Shown here piece by piece: positions 34,043 to 43,502 of a stretch of DNA of 47,489 nt. Both the position numbers and the translations under genes were made by a program. The stretch is from Rubrivivax sp. (GTDB lineage: Bacteria > Pseudomonadota > Gammaproteobacteria > Burkholderiales > Burkholderiaceae_C): NCBI GenBank assembly GCA_021297985.1, contig JAJTGU010000171.1:1-47489 (forward strand). Reading direction: 5' to 3'. Numbering within the stretch: the first letter of the stretch is position 1; every line of letters starts with the position of its first letter. Below the pieces are notes generated by a model. It searched no databases. It was not told the origin of the DNA and saw only the letters and a program-made list of their open reading frames with translations.

Positions 34043-34760
34043 ATGATTCGTCGCGCCGCCCTGGCCTTCGTCGCCTCGGCATTGCTCGTGCTCGGTGGCT
34101 GTGCCACCCGCACCACCCAAACCCGTTGAACTGGCGCCTGACTTCTTTGCGAGCAAGGCCAAATCCGGCCGGATCGGCGTGGCCGTCTCGGAGTTTCCCA
34201 AGGCCGATACCCAGTTTCCCGGCGCGTACTGCCTGCTTTGCCTGGCCGTGGCCTCGGGCGCGCACTCCAAGCTGACCGATCATGTCCGTACGCTGAGTAC
34301 CGACGACCTCAAGCCGATGCAGGCCAATCTCGCCGAGTTGCTGCGCAAGCGGGGCATGGACGTGGTGGTCATCGACGCGCCGGTCAAGATGGCCGAGCTG
34401 CCGGACTTCAAGGGCACAGGCTCGGCCGAGCAGGCGTTCTCGCCGAAGGACTTCTCCGCGCTGAAGGCCAAGCACGGGATCGATCGTCTCGTGATGGTCA
34501 ACATCGGCTATCTCGGGGTCTGGAGGTCTTACTCGGCTTACGTGCCCACCGACGTCCCGAAAGCCGTCGTCGGCGGTCATGGCTACCTGATCGACCTTTC
34601 CACGCATCGACTGGAGTGGAGCGCGCCGCTGTCGATCTCCCGCTCGGCTGAAGGCGCCTGGGACGAGCCGCCGAAGTTCCCGGGCCTGACCAACGCCTAC
34701 TTCCAGGCCCTGGAGGACGCGATCCAGGCCGTCACGCGGCCGTTTGTGGCCGCGAAGTGA
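34043..34760 (+). pseudogene. lipoprotein of unknown function, split by a 1-bp frameshift
   Basis: The gene starts at 34043 after GGGAG with MIRRAALAFVASALLVLGGC, a signal peptide and lipobox. That frame stops at 34127-34129, while a second frame continues in phase 0 to 34760 with coherent codon use. Removing one C from the CCC at 34107-34109 restores a continuous 238-residue lipoprotein that reads GCATAPPKPVELAPDFF across the join. The body is unrecognised but conserved-looking (SAYVPTDVPKAVVGGHGYLIDL). Its stop overlaps the GTG start of the next gene. A sequencing error in the C-run is as likely as a true mutation. Confidence 0.75.
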
Positions 34761-35692
34761 GGGCCTGGCCCCAGCTTACCGCCTGCGTCCTCTCGCTGGC
34801 GCTGGCGGGCCTCAATGCGCCGGCTTCGGCAGCCGGCATCGCGCCCGGAGCCAAGCATGTGCTGTGGGACGTGCCCGCCGACGGCGCTGTACCTTGGCGC
34901 GGGATTCCAGGCACCGCTGGCGGTGCCGTCGGCGGCGCCGGCGCAATCCTGTATCCCGGTGGTGCTGGACTCGTCGGCTTCTTTGCCGCCATCCTGACCC
35001 ACGGCGCGATTGCCAGCAGCGCCCAATCGGCCGAACGCAAGCGGGTGCAGGACGAAGCCGACAAGGTGCTGCTGCCCTACGAGACCCTCTTGCGGGACCT
35101 GACCCTGCCCAAGCTTTGGCAAGCGGCTCAGTCGCACCTCGCATCGCGGGCTGGCACCCCTGCCGCGACCTTGTCGCCCGAGGCGGCGGCACCGGCAGCA
35201 GCGCCGACGGTCACGGCGGAGCCGGCCACCACGGGCCAGGCCCGTCCGATGTTCGCGTTGTCGCAGGACAGCCGGACGATGGTGCTCGACCTCGACGTGG
35301 TGCTCGGCGGCGCTGCGGCACCGACCACGACCGTGATTCGGGTGATTGCAGCACCGCTTGCGGACAGCAGTGAGGCGGTCGCGCACTGGACCCGCAACGA
35401 CGGCCAAGCCTTGAAGGGCAACGCGACCGCGATGCTGGCGCACGCGCTGGACCTGGCACAGCGTCACCTGGCCGTCGCGCCGAACGACGACGTGCCGATG
35501 CGCAGCCACCGCTACATCGCAGCGGGCGAAACGCGGATCGAGCGTGGCCAGTTGCTGAGCAGCGCCTGCGGCCGGATCGTGATCCGGACCCTGCGCGGTG
35601 GCGTGATGTCGGCCATCGCGGCACCCGCGCCTGGCACGACGGCCGAGCCGCCCGCGCCAACCCCCGACTGCCCGGAGCAGGAACGCTTCTGA
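34757..35692 (+). CDS. exported protein of unknown function
   Basis: A 311-residue protein starting at GTG 34757, overlapping the previous stop (GTGA). It has a signal peptide (residues 1-26, ending ASAAG), a Gly-rich hydrophobic stretch (residues about 50-80, GGAVGGAGAILYPGGAGLVG), an Ala/Pro-rich linker and a C-terminal beta-rich part. No family recognised. Coupling to the lipoprotein suggests they form one envelope complex. Confidence 0.75.
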   Translation: MRAWPQLTACVLSLALAGLNAPASAAGIAPGAKHVLWDVPADGAVPWRGIPGTAGGAVGGAGAILYPGGAGLVGFFAAILTHGAIASSAQSAERKRVQDEADKVLLPYETLLRDLTLPKLWQAAQSHLASRAGTPAATLSPEAAAPAAAPTVTAEPATTGQARPMFALSQDSRTMVLDLDVVLGGAAAPTTTVIRVIAAPLADSSEAVAHWTRNDGQALKGNATAMLAHALDLAQRHLAVAPNDDVPMRSHRYIAAGETRIERGQLLSSACGRIVIRTLRGGVMSAIAAPAPGTTAEPPAPTPDCPEQERF

Positions 35693-35741
35693 GTCGGTCG
35701 CAGTCGGCCGGCCCTCGGAAGCCGATATCGTCGCCGGGGCC

Positions 35742-36749
35742 ATGTCCTTGCTCGCCCTTGCCGACCTCCGCGTCGCCCTGCCCTTGCCCGACGGCGGCAT
35801 GGCCGACGCGTTGCGCGGGGTGTCCCTGACGCTGGAGGCCGGGGCGACGCTGGGGCTGATCGGAGAATCGGGCTGCGGCAAGTCGCTGACGGCGCTGGCC
35901 ATCATGGGGCTGCTGCCCGACGGCTCGCGTCTCGCGGGCTCGATCCGGCTCGACGGGCGCGAGCTGATCGGCCTGCCCGAGCGAGAGCACGCCGCGCTGC
36001 GGGGCCGGCGCATGGCGATGGTGTTCCAGGAGCCGATGTCGGCGCTCAATCCGCTGCACACGCTGGCCTCGCAGATCGGCGAGCCGCTGCGGCTGCACCA
36101 GGGCCTGTCGGCCAGCGCTGCGCGAGCCGAGTCGCTGCGACTGCTCGAACGTGTGCAACTGCCGCAGGCCAGCGCGCGACTGGACGCCTATCCGCACCAG
36201 CTGTCGGGTGGCCAGCGCCAGCGCGTCGTGATCGCCATCGCGCTGGCCTGCCGGCCGGCCCTTCTGCTGGCCGACGAGCCGACCACGGCGCTTGACGCCA
36301 CGGTGCAGCGCGAGGTGCTGGACCTGCTCCTGCAACTGGTGCGCGAAGACGGCATGGCGTTGCTGCTCATCAGCCACGACCTGGCGATGATGGCCCAGAC
36401 GGTGCAGCAGCTCGCCGTGATGTACGCCGGGCAGATCGTCGAGCACGGCACCAGCGCCGACGTGCTGCAAACGCCGGCCCATCCGTACACGCGGGGCCTG
36501 ATCGCCGCCCGGCCGCGCCTGGGCCTGGCGCGTGGCACCCGACTCGCGACCATCCCCGGCCGCGTGCCGCCGCTGGGCGCGATGCCGCCGGGCTGCGGCT
36601 TTGCGCCGCGCTGCACCTACGCCGTGGCCGCCTGCTCGGCCGCGGTGCCGCAGGTGCATCCGGTCGGTCCGGGGCACGCTGCCCGCTGCATCCGGACCGA
36701 CGTGGTGCAGGCGACGCCGCCGACACGTGACGTGTTGAACGCGCGATGA
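35742..36749 (+). CDS. peptide ABC transporter ATPase (DppD/OppD type)
   Basis: A 335-residue ATPase. Walker A GESGCGKS (residues about 42-49), signature LSGGQRQRV, Walker B LLLADEPT and the H-loop SHDLAMM are present. The C-terminal extension with [15 protein letters not shown] is the oligopeptide-binding/iron-sulphur region typical of OppD/DppD. It overlaps the next ATPase gene by 4 bp. Confidence 0.94.
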   Translation: MSLLALADLRVALPLPDGGMADALRGVSLTLEAGATLGLIGESGCGKSLTALAIMGLLPDGSRLAGSIRLDGRELIGLPEREHAALRGRRMAMVFQEPMSALNPLHTLASQIGEPLRLHQGLSASAARAESLRLLERVQLPQASARLDAYPHQLSGGQRQRVVIAIALACRPALLLADEPTTALDATVQREVLDLLLQLVREDGMALLLISHDLAMMAQTVQQLAVMYAGQIVEHGTSADVLQTPAHPYTRGLIAARPRLGLARGTRLATIPGRVPPLGAMPPGCGFAPRCTYAVAACSAAVPQVHPVGPGHAARCIRTDVVQATPPTRDVLNAR

Positions 36750-37543
36750 ACCCGCCGCTGCTGCACGTCGAAGGCCTGGGCAAGCGCTACCGGCTGTCGC
36801 GCCGACTGCCCTGGCAAGCGGCGCCCGAGGTGCAGGCATTGGACGGCGTGGACTTCACGCTGCTCGCCGGGCGCAGCCTGGGCATCGTCGGTGAATCCGG
36901 TTCGGGCAAGAGCACGCTGGCGCGCATCGTGATGGCGCTGGAGCGGCCGAGCGCCGGCCGGGTGCGGCTCGATGGCGACGACCTGCATGCGCTGGATGCC
37001 GCAGCGCTGCGTGCCAAGCGCCAACGCTTGCAGATGGTGTTCCAGGATCCCTACGGCTCGCTGGACCCACGGCGCACCGTGGGCCACTCGGTCGCCGAAC
37101 CGCTGGCCGTGTTGCAAGGTGCGAAGGCCGCCGAGCAGGCTGAGCGGGTGGCGCAGGCGCTGCACGAAGTGGGCCTGGCACCGGCCGACGCCGCCAAGTA
37201 CCCGCACGAGTTCTCCGGCGGCCAGCGTCAGCGCATCGCCATCGCCCGCGCGCTGATCGTGCGGCCGGCGCTCATCGTCGCCGACGAGCCGGTCTCGGCA
37301 CTCGACGTCAGCGTGCAGGCCCAGGTGTTGAACCTGATGCAGGACCTGCGTGACAAGCTTGGGATCAGCTTCCTGCTGATCAGCCACGACCTGGCCGTCG
37401 TGAACCTGATCGCCGACGAGGTGCTGGTGCTGCAGGCCGGCCGCGTCGTCGAACGCGGCACACCCGAATCGCTGTTCGCGCGGCCGCAGCACCCGTACAC
37501 ACAGCGCCTGCTGGCGGCGGTGCCGGGCGTGCTCAGCCGCTGA
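36746..37543 (+). CDS. peptide ABC transporter ATPase (DppF/OppF type)
   Basis: A 265-residue partner ATPase with Walker A GESGSGKS, signature FSGGQRQRIAIARAL, Walker B LIVADEPVSALD and an H-loop SHDLAVV. It is shorter than typical DppF (about 320) because it ends soon after the H-loop region (VPGVLSR) and lacks the usual C-terminal extension. Its 3' end overlaps the convergent AAA ATPase by 11 bp. Confidence 0.92.
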   Translation: MNPPLLHVEGLGKRYRLSRRLPWQAAPEVQALDGVDFTLLAGRSLGIVGESGSGKSTLARIVMALERPSAGRVRLDGDDLHALDAAALRAKRQRLQMVFQDPYGSLDPRRTVGHSVAEPLAVLQGAKAAEQAERVAQALHEVGLAPADAAKYPHEFSGGQRQRIAIARALIVRPALIVADEPVSALDVSVQAQVLNLMQDLRDKLGISFLLISHDLAVVNLIADEVLVLQAGRVVERGTPESLFARPQHPYTQRLLAAVPGVLSR

Positions 37544-38726
37544 CGCCGCCGGCGCTGGCTCGCGCCAGCAGCGCCGTCAGCGGCACCGCCTCGATGCGCT
37601 CGGCCAGCGCGTAGCGCCGGGATCCGGGGTAGACGACATAGAGCGCCGACAGCTCGAGATCCGCCATCGCGATGCGCATCGACGGTGTCAACGTCGGGGC
37701 GTCGGCCCGCTTGAACTCGACGCCGACCCGCCGGCCGTCCTTGATCAGCAGAAGGTCCAGTTCGGCGCCGGCATGCGTGGCCCAGAAGTAGGCCTGATCG
37801 GGCCGCGCGATGCGAAGCACCTGGTCGAGCGCAAAACCTTCCCATGAGGCACCGCTGCGCGGATGGCGCGCCAGGGCGGCAGGGTCGGCGATTCCGAGCA
37901 GCTCGTGCAGCAGGCCGGTGTCGCGAAGGTAGATCTTGGGCGCCTTGACCTGGCGCTTGCCGAGGTTGGCGAACCAGGGCTGAAGTTGACGCACGAAGCA
38001 GGCCTGGGTCAACCAGTCCAGGTAGCGGCGGACTGTTGACTCGCTGGTGCCAAGCGAGCGCGCCGGATCGGCGGCGTTCCAGACCTGGCCGTGGAAGTGC
38101 GCGAGCATCGCCCAGAAACGGTGGATCGCCGGCGCCGGCACCGCCATGCCGAGCTGCGGCAGGTCGCGCTCGACGACGGTGCGCACGAACTCGCGCCGCC
38201 AGATCCGGCTGCCGGCATCGTCTTCGGCCAAGAAGGACCGCGGAAAGCCGCCGCGCCACCACAGTCGGTCGATTGCGTCGTGGCCATGGGCGCCGTAGAG
38301 ACCGACAGAGTCGACGTCTCCGATTTCGTCAAGCGTGAAGCCGCCAAGTTCGAGTGTTTCGATGCGCCCGGCCAGCGACTCGGCAGACTGCCGCAGCAAC
38401 GATGGCGACGCGCTGCCCAGAAGCAGGAACCGCGCCGCGTTGTCCGGCCGGTCGATCAGCACGCGCAGCAGCTTGAACAACTCCGGCGCATGCTGCACCT
38501 CGTCGATGACGACCAGGCCGCGACAGGCTGCCAGCGCCGTGCGCGGCGACTCCAGCTGTGCCGCGACCTGGGGGTCCTCCAGGTCGAACCAGTTCGGCGA
38601 CGCGGCGTCGAGCAGCCGCCGGGCGAGAGTGGTCTTCCCGACCTGGCGCGGGCCCACCAGGGCGACCGCCGGGCTGCGGCGCAAGGCCGCGCGCACCGAC
38701 GCTTCGAAGGCTTCGCGTTCGTGCAT
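37533..38726 (-). CDS. AAA ATPase with DUF4143 domain
   Basis: A 397-residue protein of the AAA/DUF4143 family. Walker A GPRQVGKTTLARRLL is near residue 25 and the Walker B-type LVVIDEVQHAPELFKLLR near residue 75; LLLGSASPSLLRQSAESLAG is sensor I. The C-terminal DUF4143 part has FALDQVLRI, AELDLLLIKDGRRVGVEFKR, a restriction-endonuclease-like ELD...EFK pattern. Such ATPases are often patchily distributed and mobile. It is oriented against the surrounding transporter genes and separates the ATPases from the binding protein. Function unknown. Confidence 0.9.
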   Translation of the reverse strand: MHEREAFEASVRAALRRSPAVALVGPRQVGKTTLARRLLDAASPNWFDLEDPQVAAQLESPRTALAACRGLVVIDEVQHAPELFKLLRVLIDRPDNAARFLLLGSASPSLLRQSAESLAGRIETLELGGFTLDEIGDVDSVGLYGAHGHDAIDRLWWRGGFPRSFLAEDDAGSRIWRREFVRTVVERDLPQLGMAVPAPAIHRFWAMLAHFHGQVWNAADPARSLGTSESTVRRYLDWLTQACFVRQLQPWFANLGKRQVKAPKIYLRDTGLLHELLGIADPAALARHPRSGASWEGFALDQVLRIARPDQAYFWATHAGAELDLLLIKDGRRVGVEFKRADAPTLTPSMRIAMADLELSALYVVYPGSRRYALAERIEAVPLTALLARASAGGVSG

Positions 38727-38740
38727 GGCTACAGCATATA

Positions 38741-38773
38741 TTGAAATTCCGGCTCTTAGTGGTGGAATTTCAA
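38741..38773. promoter_or_regulatory. perfect 10-bp inverted repeat upstream of the AAA/DUF4143 gene
   Basis: TTGAAATTCC (38741-38750) and GGAATTTCAA (38764-38773) pair perfectly across 13 bp. The site begins 15 bp upstream of the ATPase start and is AT-rich in a GC-rich setting; ATATA just next to it (38736-38740) could be the -10 of the ATPase promoter. Most likely an operator or an acquired-gene boundary. Confidence 0.5.
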
Positions 38774-38861
38774 GGTACTGTCTCGAACGCTCGCGCCGGG
38801 CGTGGGCACTTCCCGCAGAATCGCGCGCAGTTCCCGTTCCGCAGCGCACCCCGGAGACCGC

Positions 38862-40412
38862 ATGAGCGACCCCATCCTGACCCGCCTGAACCGGCTGAAC
38901 CGCCGCCACTTCAACCGGCTGCTCGGTGCCGGCCCGCTGGCGGCGCTGCCTCTGGCCGCGCTGGCGCAGCAGCGTCCGCGCGACCAGGTCGTGCTTGGCA
39001 TGGTGCTGGAGCCGCCGGGCCTGGACCCGACCGTCGCGCCGGCCGCCGCAATCGGCGAGATCGTGCACTACAACATCCTGCAGGGCCTGACCAGGATCGA
39101 GATGGACGGCGCGGTGACGCCGCTGCTGGCCGAGCAGTGGGTGCACACGCCCGACGGCAAGACCTACACCGTGCTGCTGAAGAAGGGCATCAAGTTCAGC
39201 GACGGCTCGCCATTCGATGCCGAGGCGGTGAAGTTCAGCTTCGAGCGCGCCAAGGCCCCGAACAGCACCAACAAGGCCAAGAAGGCCTTGTGGGACAACC
39301 TGGCCAGCGTGGTCGTCGCCGACCCGCACAAGGTTGTGCTGACCTTCAACACGGCCGACGCCGCGATCCCGTTCCGCCTGGGCGAGAACACCGCCGTCAT
39401 CCTGCACCCCAAGACCGCCGAGCAGGCCGCGAGCAAACCCATCGGCACCGGGCCCTACCTGCTCGACAGCTGGGCCAAGGGCTCGTCGGTGACGCTGGTG
39501 CGCTGGGAAGGCCACCGCGACGCGGCCAAGATCCGCATCCGGCGGGCGCAGTTCCGCTTCATCAACGACCCGGCGGCCCAGGTCGCCGCCCTTCTGGCCG
39601 GCGACATCGACGGCATGCCGCGCTTTGGCGCGCTGCAGGCGCTGGCGCAGTTCCAGGGCGACACCCGCCGCTTCACGGTCGAAATCGGCTCCACCGCCGG
39701 CAAGGGCATCCTCGCGATCAACAACCGCAAGGCGCCGTTCAACGACGTCCGGGTGCGGCGCGCACTGGCCCATGCGATCGACCGCAAGGCCTTCATCGAC
39801 GGCGCGCAGGAGGGCCTGGGCAAACCCATCGGCAGCCACTTTGCGCCGACCGACCTGGGTTACCTCGACCTGACCAAGTCCAACGCCTACGACCCCGATC
39901 GCGCCCGCGCCCTGCTCAAGGAGGCCGGGGTGACCACGCCGCTGGACGTGACGTTGACGCTGCCGCCGCCGCAGTACGCACGCAAGGGCGGCGAGATCGT
40001 GGCCGCGCAGCTGGCCAAGGTGGGCGTCAACGCCAAGATCGAGAACGTCGAGTGGGCGCAATGGCTCAGCGGGCCGTTCAAGGGCAACTTCGACCTGACG
40101 ATCATCAACCACGTCGAGCCACTGGACTACGCGACTGCGTACGCCGACCCGAACTACTACTTCGGCTACGACTCGGCGCGCTTCCGGGGCCTGGTGGCGA
40201 CACTGGGCAAGACCAGCGAGATGCGCGAGAAGGCCCGCCTGTGGCGCGACATCCAGCGCCAGCTCGCCGAGGACGCCGTCAACGTCTTCATCTGGAACCC
40301 GGCCCAGGTGGCGGTGTTCAGGCGCGGCCTGCGCGGGCTGTGGAACAGCAGCCCCATCTTCGCCAACGACATCGCCGCGATCTCCTGGGCGCCGCCGCCG
40401 ACACCGGTGTGA
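38862..40412 (+). CDS. peptide ABC transporter substrate-binding protein (SBP family 5)
   Basis: A 516-residue exported binding protein. The N-terminus has RRHFNRLLGAGPLAALPLAALA, which can be a Tat-type or Sec signal. SBP family 5 features: LAEQWVHTPDGKTYTVLLKKGIKF, DGSPFDAEAVKFSFER, VRRALAHAIDRKAFIDGA and FDLTIINHVEPLDYA. It supplies substrate (peptides, opines or glutathione-like compounds) to the permeases and ATPases upstream. GGAGACCGC precedes the ATG. It is followed 7 bp later by the amidase. Confidence 0.92.
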   Translation: MSDPILTRLNRLNRRHFNRLLGAGPLAALPLAALAQQRPRDQVVLGMVLEPPGLDPTVAPAAAIGEIVHYNILQGLTRIEMDGAVTPLLAEQWVHTPDGKTYTVLLKKGIKFSDGSPFDAEAVKFSFERAKAPNSTNKAKKALWDNLASVVVADPHKVVLTFNTADAAIPFRLGENTAVILHPKTAEQAASKPIGTGPYLLDSWAKGSSVTLVRWEGHRDAAKIRIRRAQFRFINDPAAQVAALLAGDIDGMPRFGALQALAQFQGDTRRFTVEIGSTAGKGILAINNRKAPFNDVRVRRALAHAIDRKAFIDGAQEGLGKPIGSHFAPTDLGYLDLTKSNAYDPDRARALLKEAGVTTPLDVTLTLPPPQYARKGGEIVAAQLAKVGVNAKIENVEWAQWLSGPFKGNFDLTIINHVEPLDYATAYADPNYYFGYDSARFRGLVATLGKTSEMREKARLWRDIQRQLAEDAVNVFIWNPAQVAVFRRGLRGLWNSSPIFANDIAAISWAPPPTPV

Positions 40413-40419
40413 TGCTGGC

Positions 40420-41874
40420 GTGACGCCACCAGCCGTCGACACGCCTCTGTTCAGGCTCGGCGCGGCCGAGCTGTCGCGGCGCTACGCCAGCGGCACGACG
40501 AGCCCGGTCGACGTGGCGCAGTCGGTGCTCGCGCGCATCCAGGCGCTCGAGCCTGCGCTGGCGGCGCTGTGGGGTCTTGACGCGGACACTGCGCTGTCCC
40601 AGGCCCGCGCCAGCGCCGGCCGCTGGGCGCGTGGGCAGCCCCTGTCGCCGCTCGATGGCGTGCCGCTGACGCTGAAGGAGAACATCGCCACCGCCGGCCT
40701 GGCCCTGCCACTGGGCTGCGCCGCGACGGCCCTCTTTCCGGCGCGGCTCGATGCGCCACCGGCGGCCCGGTTGCGGGAGGCCGGCGCCGTGCTGCTGGCC
40801 AAGACCACGATGCCCGACTGGGGCATGCTGACCTCGGGGCTGTCGAGCTTTCACCGCCTGACGCGCAACCCCTGGAACCTGGCGCGCAACCCCGGCGGCA
40901 GCAGTGCCGGTGCCGCCGCCGCAGCCGCCGCCGGCTACGGCCCGCTGCATCTGGGCACCGACATCGGTGGCTCGATCCGCCTGCCGGCCAACTGGTGCGG
41001 CGTGGTCGGCTTCAAGCCCAGCGGCGGCCGGGTGCCGATCCAGCCGCCCTACGTCGGCCGTGTCGCAGGGCCGCTGACCGGCAGCGTCGAAGACGCGGCC
41101 TGGATGATGGCCGTGCTGGCGCGGCCCGATGCCCGCGACACGACCAGCCTGCCCCCTGCAGCGCTCGACTGGCACGCGGCCACGACGCTGCCGGCCGAAG
41201 GTCCGGGCGCCGTGTGTCGCGGCCTGAAGGTCGGCCTGTGGCTGGACCCGGGCTGGGGCCTGGACGCGCAGCCGGCACCGCTGGCTGCCGCACGGGCCGC
41301 GGCGGAAACCCTGGCCGCACACGGCGCGGATGTTCGCGCCGTCCCGGCGTTTGCGACCCGCGAGATGGCCGACGGCCTGAACCTGTTCTGGCGCATGCGG
41401 TCCTGGCTCGAACTGGAGGCACTGGCGCCGCCGCAGCGCGCGCGTGTGCTGCCCTACATCCGGGACTGGGTCGCCGCGGCGGCCCACTTCAGCGGCGCGC
41501 AGGTCTTCCACGGCTACAGCCAGATCGCCGCCCTGCGCGAGGCTGCCGTGGCAGCAAGCTTGCCGTTCGACATCGTCCTGTCGCCGGTCTGCCCCGTGTC
41601 CGCGCCACCGGCGGACTGGGCCAGCCCGACGAACGACCCGCTGCGCGCGATGGAGCACATCGCGTTCACGGTGCCTTTCAACATGAGCGAGCAGCCGGCC
41701 CTCTCGCTGCCCTGGACCTTCGACGACGACGGCATGCCGGTGGGGGTGCAGATCACCGGACGGCGCCACGACGACCTGGCGGTCCTGCGCGTGGCCTCCG
41801 CGCTCGAGGCGCTGCGGGGACCATTGGCACAAATGCCCAACCTTCTTGTATTGAAATACTCGGCGACAGAATAG
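40420..41874 (+). CDS. amidase (amidase signature family)
   Basis: A 484-residue Ser-Ser-Lys amidohydrolase that hydrolyses amide bonds. Lys86 (TLKENIA), the cis-Ser pair GGSSAG (161-162) and nucleophile Ser185 (GTDIGGSIR) are all present. GTG start at 40420. Coupled to the binding-protein gene, so it probably acts on the imported compound. The last 20 residues (from about codon 467) are odd: codons turn AT-rich and the reading ends LLVLKYSATE, unlike the rest, which suggests the natural end was replaced at the border of the low-GC island near 41825. Confidence 0.9.
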   Translation: MTPPAVDTPLFRLGAAELSRRYASGTTSPVDVAQSVLARIQALEPALAALWGLDADTALSQARASAGRWARGQPLSPLDGVPLTLKENIATAGLALPLGCAATALFPARLDAPPAARLREAGAVLLAKTTMPDWGMLTSGLSSFHRLTRNPWNLARNPGGSSAGAAAAAAAGYGPLHLGTDIGGSIRLPANWCGVVGFKPSGGRVPIQPPYVGRVAGPLTGSVEDAAWMMAVLARPDARDTTSLPPAALDWHAATTLPAEGPGAVCRGLKVGLWLDPGWGLDAQPAPLAAARAAAETLAAHGADVRAVPAFATREMADGLNLFWRMRSWLELEALAPPQRARVLPYIRDWVAAAAHFSGAQVFHGYSQIAALREAAVAASLPFDIVLSPVCPVSAPPADWASPTNDPLRAMEHIAFTVPFNMSEQPALSLPWTFDDDGMPVGVQITGRRHDDLAVLRVASALEALRGPLAQMPNLLVLKYSATE

Positions 41875-41910
41875 ACCCCGCGGGGGGAGGTCCATTGTCT
41901 ATTCGTGGGT

Positions 41911-43233
41911 TCAGTTGCGGGAGATGCGCCATATCTGCTCTCGACCGCTGTTGCCACTTGTAGCCAAGTAGATGCTGTCAGCTGTAGTTGCCAGGGCTCC
42001 TACTCCGCTTCCCAAGTCGTCGAAGACGGTTTGGAGACGCGCTGACCCGGTGTTGGGCTTCGCGATGACTAGGTCAATTCGCGGTGAATTCAAATAGCCC
42101 ACAACAAATGCCGCGCCTATGCGATTCCATGGCTGTTTCGGAATCGGCTCGATCGCCGCAGGAATCAGTCCACTTTCGAAACCGACCTGAGCCGCGCGAT
42201 CGCGGCTTGAGTTGGCGCCTTCCGCGGAGGATAGTTTCAGACTTTCACCGACTTCGCCGAAGACCGAGATTGGGTATGCCTCGTTGGAATCAAAGGTTAT
42301 CAACCTTCCGCGACGCGGATGTATGAATAGGGGTTCGACGATGACTTGCGTTCGCAAATGCGCGCCGCCACCCCATTGCGCCTTCTCCAGGCGGAAGACT
42401 GCAGTTTGTGCGTTGACTTGATTCGGCCTCACGACGTCGCGCCTCTCTTGACCAGCTGTCGCCAGAATGTACAGTCGAGAATCCGGCCCAAACCGCATCC
42501 ACGATTCCGCGGTATTCCGTCTCTGGGCATGCCTCCTCGTATCATCAACAGCATCCAGAGTTGCGAGAAGAAACTGCTCAGCGACGGCTTCGCCGTTGTT
42601 ATCCAAATGTAGACGGATTACCTTCAGTCGACTTCCCCTCCCATCGTAGAAGCGTGTGAGTAGGAATATGCGCCTATTCGACTCGAATTCTGGATCCAGC
42701 GCGATCGCTTCCAAGAGCTCTGTCACCGGACGTCCGTATCCATCCAATCCATGAACTATTCTGGTACCTGTCTTCCGGTCCAGTCGAACCAGTCCGGCAT
42801 GCCGATCACCGACGAACACGATGCCCGCCTTTGAGACCGCCAAGTCGATGGGCGACCCCATTTCGGTTGCCAATATCTCCCGGCGCAACGCTACACTCTG
42901 CGCAAGCACCGCAGCTGCGTTCACTGGCGCTGAAGAAAGCAAAGCTTCGGACAGTTTGACCGCCTGACTCTGTGGGGCGGGAAGGGCCGCAGCCGATGGC
43001 TGTAGCGGCGGAGTCATTGCCGGTTCCGGCAAGCTGTCTGCATTCGATGCTCGGAGATCTGGGGTTAGCCCTGTCGGTGTGGCCAGCGATCCCCCCAGGT
43101 CTGTAGCGCCTTTGGCAGAGTTCCGACTTGAATCATCACCACCGCCACAGCCCTGCAGGAACAACACACTCAAGACTGTTGCGGTAGCAGTTCCTGTTAG
43201 CAGGCGCTGAATGCGGCTGACGGTCATCCGCAT
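41911..43233 (-). CDS. sugar/sorbosone dehydrogenase-like propeller lipoprotein
   Basis: A 440-residue protein. The start at 43233 (GAGCAGG 8 bp upstream) gives a lipoprotein signal with FLQGCGGGDDSS. After a Pro/Ser-rich linker, residues about 110-440 look like the PQQ-type glucose/sorbosone dehydrogenase propeller: GSPIDLAVSKAGIVFVGDR, LLEAIALDPEFESNRRIFLL, FGPDSRLYIL, ending WRISRN. The usual HxG(G)RL...FGPDG metal/PQQ segment reads SWMRFGPDSRLYI, so the His of typical members is missing and activity is doubtful. GC is low, a sign of transfer. It may bind a sugar or simply be a propeller scaffold. Confidence 0.65.
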   Translation of the reverse strand: MRMTVSRIQRLLTGTATATVLSVLFLQGCGGGDDSSRNSAKGATDLGGSLATPTGLTPDLRASNADSLPEPAMTPPLQPSAAALPAPQSQAVKLSEALLSSAPVNAAAVLAQSVALRREILATEMGSPIDLAVSKAGIVFVGDRHAGLVRLDRKTGTRIVHGLDGYGRPVTELLEAIALDPEFESNRRIFLLTRFYDGRGSRLKVIRLHLDNNGEAVAEQFLLATLDAVDDTRRHAQRRNTAESWMRFGPDSRLYILATAGQERRDVVRPNQVNAQTAVFRLEKAQWGGGAHLRTQVIVEPLFIHPRRGRLITFDSNEAYPISVFGEVGESLKLSSAEGANSSRDRAAQVGFESGLIPAAIEPIPKQPWNRIGAAFVVGYLNSPRIDLVIAKPNTGSARLQTVFDDLGSGVGALATTADSIYLATSGNSGREQIWRISRN

Positions 43234-43502
43234 AGCTGAAGCCTGCTCAGGGCCACCCAACTCGTCAGCCTTAACTGGGCGCCCACTGAGCACGCTTAGT
43301 ACTTCCACACTTCGCTCCATTTGCAGCTTCTGCCGCGACCCAATAGTTAGCAAGAGGGAAACATCGATGGCCGACCTTTGATTTGTCGTTCGCTAGCACC
43401 GACCGCCTGTGTGTGTTCTCGCGCACAGGACCAGTTCGTGGTTCGCTCTTGGCTCGCCTTGGCCCCCAATTGTCACTCCCTGATTCGCTTCTGGTCTTGC
43501 CT

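Noticed and set aside
34095-34760. A separate cytoplasmic protein starting at a GTG at 34095
   Set aside because: It lacks a ribosome-binding site and its first residues coincide with the lipobox of the frame-shifted lipoprotein, which explains both pieces better.
37533-40442. A minus-strand frame of 969 codons covering the binding protein and the AAA ATPase
   Set aside because: Only its last 397 codons (from the ATG at 38726) have homology; the rest is a shadow of the binding-protein gene.
43234-43502. Possible integron attC site (GTTAAGGC-like words near 43280)
   Set aside because: I could not find the paired R and L boxes or a cassette-sized repeat, and no integrase is present.
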